Below the pieces are notes generated by a model. It made no database searches, was not told the origin of the DNA, and saw only the letters and a list, made by a program, of their open reading frames with translations. A stretch of 64,000 bases of DNA, taken from positions 62,001-126,000 of the forward strand of contig JAHLLH010000003.1 of NCBI GenBank assembly GCA_020444265.1. Direction: 5' to 3'. This document shows, one piece after another, positions 61,235 to 64,000 of the stretch (position 1 is its first letter; each line of letters starts with the position of its first letter). This DNA comes from a bacterium. GTDB taxonomy: Bacteria > Electryoneota > Electryoneia > Electryoneales > Electryoneaceae. Made by a program: the position numbers and the translations under genes.

Positions 61235-61258
61235 CCTTGTCGGGAAGGAGTACCCGTT

Positions 61259-62290
61259 TTGATCAAAGCCCCCGAACTCTTTAACAGAAGGCTGTTTCTC
61301 GAGCCGGGTGATCAGTATTTCGAGCAACAAGCGGTGCTGAACCCAACTGTCCACGAGGACAATGGGGATCTGCATGTGCTATATCGCGCGGTCGATCCGA
61401 AGATGGTATCGTCCATTGGTTATCTCCGAGCACGGTACAATGGCAATGCCATTGATGTAATTGAAAAGATGGATACACCGCTTTATGGTCCGGAGCATTC
61501 GTTTGAAGATCATGGGGTAGAGGATCCACGTCTTGTTTACTTCGAAGGTGAGTATCACCTCTTTTACACCGCCTACGACGGTTATAACGCGCGGTTGGCG
61601 CATGCAAGCGGCCCCGATTTTCGCTCGGTGGCAGGACGTAAACTCGCGGGCCCGACCTTCACCAACGCGGAAGCAATTAAGCTGGTCGAGGACAATCCGA
61701 AGTTGAAACGTTATGCGGATCGCTGGGCAGAAGATCCGGGCGATCAGGCGCTGTGGGAAAAGGATGCAACCATACTGCCGCGCCGTGTCAATGGGAAAAT
61801 CGTCTTTATACACCGTCTGCGTCCCGATGTACAGATCGCTTATCTCGATTCCATCGATCAGTTGTCAGACCCCTCCTTCTGGGAGGACTATCTGCGCAAT
61901 ATGGACAAGTACATCATGATGGAACGAGTCTCCTGGTGGGAAGAAAGCCACATGGGCATGGGAGCGGTTCCGATTGAGACTCCGGATGGTTGGCTGATGA
62001 TTTACCATGGTGTAAATCGTACCACCCACCAGACCTACCGTGCGGGCGCAGCCCTGTTTGACCTTGATGATCCCCAGAAATGCATCGGACGTACCCCGGA
62101 ACCCCTCTTCGAGCCGGAGGAGGATTGGGAGATTGTGGGTGATGTCAATCATGTCGTCTTCCCGGAGGGAGTCTCGCAGCGTAATGGTGTACTGGACATC
62201 TACTACGGTGGCGCGGATAAGGTGATCGGCTTGATTTCGGTCCGTATGGATGAACTGGTCGACTATTTGAAGAAGGTTGGCACGAAGTAG
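61259..62290 (+). CDS. Glycoside hydrolase family 130 phosphorylase-like protein
   Basis: Probably a phosphorylase that splits beta-mannosidic links with phosphate (GH130). The 343-residue five-bladed propeller has AVLNPTVHEDNGDLHVLYRA, FEDHGVEDPRLVYFEGEYHL (with the conserved EDPR, the likely acid Asp), LWEKDATILPRRVNGKIVFI and LMIYHGVNRTTHQTYRAGAA. Start is TTG 61259, eight bases after AAGGAG. It follows lacI by 24 bases and is in line with the transport genes; together they fit uptake and phosphorolysis of a mannose-containing oligosaccharide. Exact substrate unknown. Confidence 0.88.
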   Translation: MIKAPELFNRRLFLEPGDQYFEQQAVLNPTVHEDNGDLHVLYRAVDPKMVSSIGYLRARYNGNAIDVIEKMDTPLYGPEHSFEDHGVEDPRLVYFEGEYHLFYTAYDGYNARLAHASGPDFRSVAGRKLAGPTFTNAEAIKLVEDNPKLKRYADRWAEDPGDQALWEKDATILPRRVNGKIVFIHRLRPDVQIAYLDSIDQLSDPSFWEDYLRNMDKYIMMERVSWWEESHMGMGAVPIETPDGWLMIYHGVNRTTHQTYRAGAALFDLDDPQKCIGRTPEPLFEPEEDWEIVGDVNHVVFPEGVSQRNGVLDIYYGGADKVIGLISVRMDELVDYLKKVGTK

Positions 62291-62311
62291 GTGCCGAACG
62301 AACGAGGGCAG

Positions 62312-63634
62312 ATGAGACAAAAGGTCGCATACTGGGCAGTGATGTTGACGGCACTCCTTTTTGCCGCGATGCTGTCGCTTTCCTGCAGTGGAGCGAAGCG
62401 TTCCACACGTGGGGAAGGTGTGCGCCTGACCTACTGGCCCTCGTCCAACCCACATGAGATCGATCTGGCACGTCGGCTTGTCGCTGAGTGGAATGAAGCT
62501 CACCCGGATACGACTGTCGTACTGCAGCCGCTGCCGGAGGGACGTAGTGGGGAAGAGGTATTGATTATCTCTGCGGCTGGCGGAACCGCTCCGGACATCT
62601 GCTCAAATGTTTCCCCGGTGATTACTCCCTTGCTCGCGAAAGCTGGTGTGCTGGTACCTCTGGATGATTTCCCGGATGGCCGCCAGGTGATGGATGAGCG
62701 AATGCCGGACGGGATGCTGGACAATTTCATCGCCCCTGATGGCAAACTCTACCAGGTGCCCTGGAAGGGCAATCCGATCATGGTTGAGTACAATATGGGC
62801 ATCCTCAAACGTGCCGGGGTGACCGATCTACCGCAAACGTGGTCCGAGTGGGATGAGGTAGCTGAAAAGGTTTGCCAGGATTGGAACGGAGATGGGCGAC
62901 AGGATGTCTGGATGGCGGACATCAACATTATTGCGGAATGGCGTCAACGCCTTTTCGATTTTTACCCCCTCTACATCGCTGCAACCTCCGGTTCCACCCT
63001 GCTGACTCCCGACCACCAGATCGCCTTCGACAACCAAGCCACCCTGGAAGTTTTTAATTTCTTCGCCCGTGGGTTCCGTGAAAAGTGGTATGCACGGTCC
63101 GTTTACGTGGGCGATGTTTTTCTCAAGGGATACATGGCCGCGCATATCACCGGACCGTGGAACATCGCTCATACGGAACGATTCAAGCCAAAAGGGTTCG
63201 AGTACGCTTTCGGACCGATTCCAGTTCCGGATGATTACGAGGGCCCGGTATACACCTTCGGTGATCCGAAGAGCATCGGTATTTTCGCAACGAGCGAGCA
63301 TCCGGATGCCGCCTGGGCGTTTGTCCGTTTCCTTATCTCACGAGAAGCGGACCTTGGCCTGCTTGAAACCTGTACCCAGTTCCCCTTGCGCAAGGGTTTG
63401 CTGGAAGATTCGCTGTTCACGGACTATTTTGAGCAGAACCCGGTGATGGTGCAGTTTGCCGAACTGGTTCCGCAGACACGCGGCTTCGATCAAAATCCAG
63501 CCTTGCAGGAAGTGTTCGATGCGATAAACGCTCAGTTTGATGCCGCCTGCATCCAGGGCGCACGTGACCCGAAGCTGGCGATCGAAAAAGCTGTGAAGCG
63601 TTCGAAGAACATCCTAGACGCGAGGGGGTTCTGA
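62312..63634 (+). CDS. Sugar ABC transporter substrate-binding lipoprotein
   Basis: The 440-residue protein has a lipoprotein signal (AVMLTALLFAAMLSLSCSG) and the family-1 solute-binding fold: VRLTYWPSSNPHEIDLARRL, GGTAPDICSNVSPVITPLLA, VPWKGNPIMVEYNMGILKRA and AHITGPWNIAHTERFKPKG. Such proteins capture oligosaccharides. I start at ATG 62312, with GAGGG just upstream; GTG 62291, right after the GH130 stop, is an alternative. It is followed one base later by a permease gene. Confidence 0.9.
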   Translation: MRQKVAYWAVMLTALLFAAMLSLSCSGAKRSTRGEGVRLTYWPSSNPHEIDLARRLVAEWNEAHPDTTVVLQPLPEGRSGEEVLIISAAGGTAPDICSNVSPVITPLLAKAGVLVPLDDFPDGRQVMDERMPDGMLDNFIAPDGKLYQVPWKGNPIMVEYNMGILKRAGVTDLPQTWSEWDEVAEKVCQDWNGDGRQDVWMADINIIAEWRQRLFDFYPLYIAATSGSTLLTPDHQIAFDNQATLEVFNFFARGFREKWYARSVYVGDVFLKGYMAAHITGPWNIAHTERFKPKGFEYAFGPIPVPDDYEGPVYTFGDPKSIGIFATSEHPDAAWAFVRFLISREADLGLLETCTQFPLRKGLLEDSLFTDYFEQNPVMVQFAELVPQTRGFDQNPALQEVFDAINAQFDAACIQGARDPKLAIEKAVKRSKNILDARGF

Positions 63635-63635
63635 G

Positions 63636-64000
63636 ATGAACGCTGCCACTCAGAAAACTGGCAAGATGAAGGTCAGAGGTGCCAGCGCACGTGAAGCGCA
63701 AGCTGGGTTCTCGTTGACCACCCCCTATTTTATCTTCTTCGGTCTATTTGTCGCCTACCCCTTGATCTTCTCCTTCGTACTAGTGTTTCATCACTGGTCG
63801 ATTGTCGGCCCCCTCGAGTGGGCGGGGTTGAATAATTTCAAAGAGTTGATGGGAGATGGCCTCTTCTGGCGGTCGATCCTCAACACACTCTACTTCATCA
63901 TCATCCATGTGCCGTTGCAGGTAGCCGTGGCGCTGGTATTGGCATCCGTTCTGAACAGCAAAATACCCGCGCGTGGCTTCTTCCGTGCGGCCTTTTTCCT
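63636..64000 (+). CDS. Sugar ABC transporter permease (MalF/UgpA type), cut by window edge
   Basis: The visible 121 residues show a short N-terminal tail and then TTPYFIFFGLFVAYPLIFSF, HHWSIVGPLEWAGLNNF and FWRSILNTLYFIIIHVPLQV, typical of the first permease of a sugar ABC transporter (the FIFFGLFVAYPLIFSF and GLNNF...L...F.N.L signature). The coding frame continues beyond the right end. The usual second permease should follow. Confidence 0.9.
   Translation, partial: MNAATQKTGKMKVRGASAREAQAGFSLTTPYFIFFGLFVAYPLIFSFVLVFHHWSIVGPLEWAGLNNFKELMGDGLFWRSILNTLYFIIIHVPLQVAVALVLASVLNSKIPARGFFRAAFF

Noticed and set aside
1-64000. CRISPR array or insertion sequence
   Set aside because: No spaced repeat series, transposase or terminal inverted repeats were seen.

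Overview
The window comes from a bacterial chromosome, moderately GC-rich in its core, probably of the broad FCB/candidate-phylum kind. The two large secreted CotH-type proteins end in the YPNPFN...SGLYF type of C-terminal sorting domain (type IX secretion/FlgD-like) common in those lineages, and there are many secreted beta-helix and lamin-tail proteins. No rRNA or marker long enough to name a species is present, so the affiliation is inference.

Layout. (1) 1-241: cut-off secreted protein on the minus strand. (2) 627-11104: housekeeping block: yajC, def, fmt, rsmB, a PASTA membrane protein and rpe, ending in a terminator; a fluC-DUF190 fluoride pair on the minus strand; a split transketolase; gcvT; a PAP2 phosphatase; an HD-fold protein; and a tRNA-Lys(CTT) gene. 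(3) 11317-47407: a genomic island of about 36 kb inserted in the 3' end of that tRNA gene. It is bounded by a 43-bp perfect direct repeat and starts with a tyrosine integrase and an excisionase-like gene. (4) 47480-59695: a cell-surface gene set: SdiA-regulated-like and lamin-tail lipoproteins, a beta-helix lipoprotein, an HlyD-like/VTC/DUF4956 operon, and two convergent CotH-kinase genes. (5) 59925-64000: a LacI-regulated sugar operon (GH130 phosphorylase, sugar-binding lipoprotein, permease cut by the window edge) with palindromic operators in front.

The island is a defence and accessory locus. Its left half is one tightly coupled operon, hsdM-hsdS-GHKL ATPase/nuclease-GmrSD-like-hsdR, followed by an overlapping SNF2 helicase/Hsp70-like pair. 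So a complete type I restriction system has two further predicted DNA-targeting proteins inserted between hsdS and hsdR. The middle carries an eight-gene branched-chain-amino-acid-type ABC transporter operon (LivJ, H, M, G, F homologues) that also encodes a polyprenyl-synthase-like protein, a membrane protein of unknown function and a histidine-phosphatase-fold protein whose catalytic His is Asn. The right end holds small accessory genes: a membrane-anchored beta-rich protein, a double-frameshifted remnant of a second hsdM, DUF2188, a sigma-like/unknown/ImmA-IrrE trio, and a PD-(D/E)XK nuclease. A degenerate copy of the right-end sequence lies at 31734-31860, between the two halves, which suggests the island is composite.

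The most system-like novelties are the five-gene hybrid restriction operon, the SNF2-Hsp70 pair, and the Liv transporter/isoprenoid-synthase/pseudo-phosphatase operon. The CotH/VTC/DUF4956/lamin-tail cluster outside the island is a second candidate, for modification of surface proteins. Functions are assigned from motifs read by eye; no database search was run.
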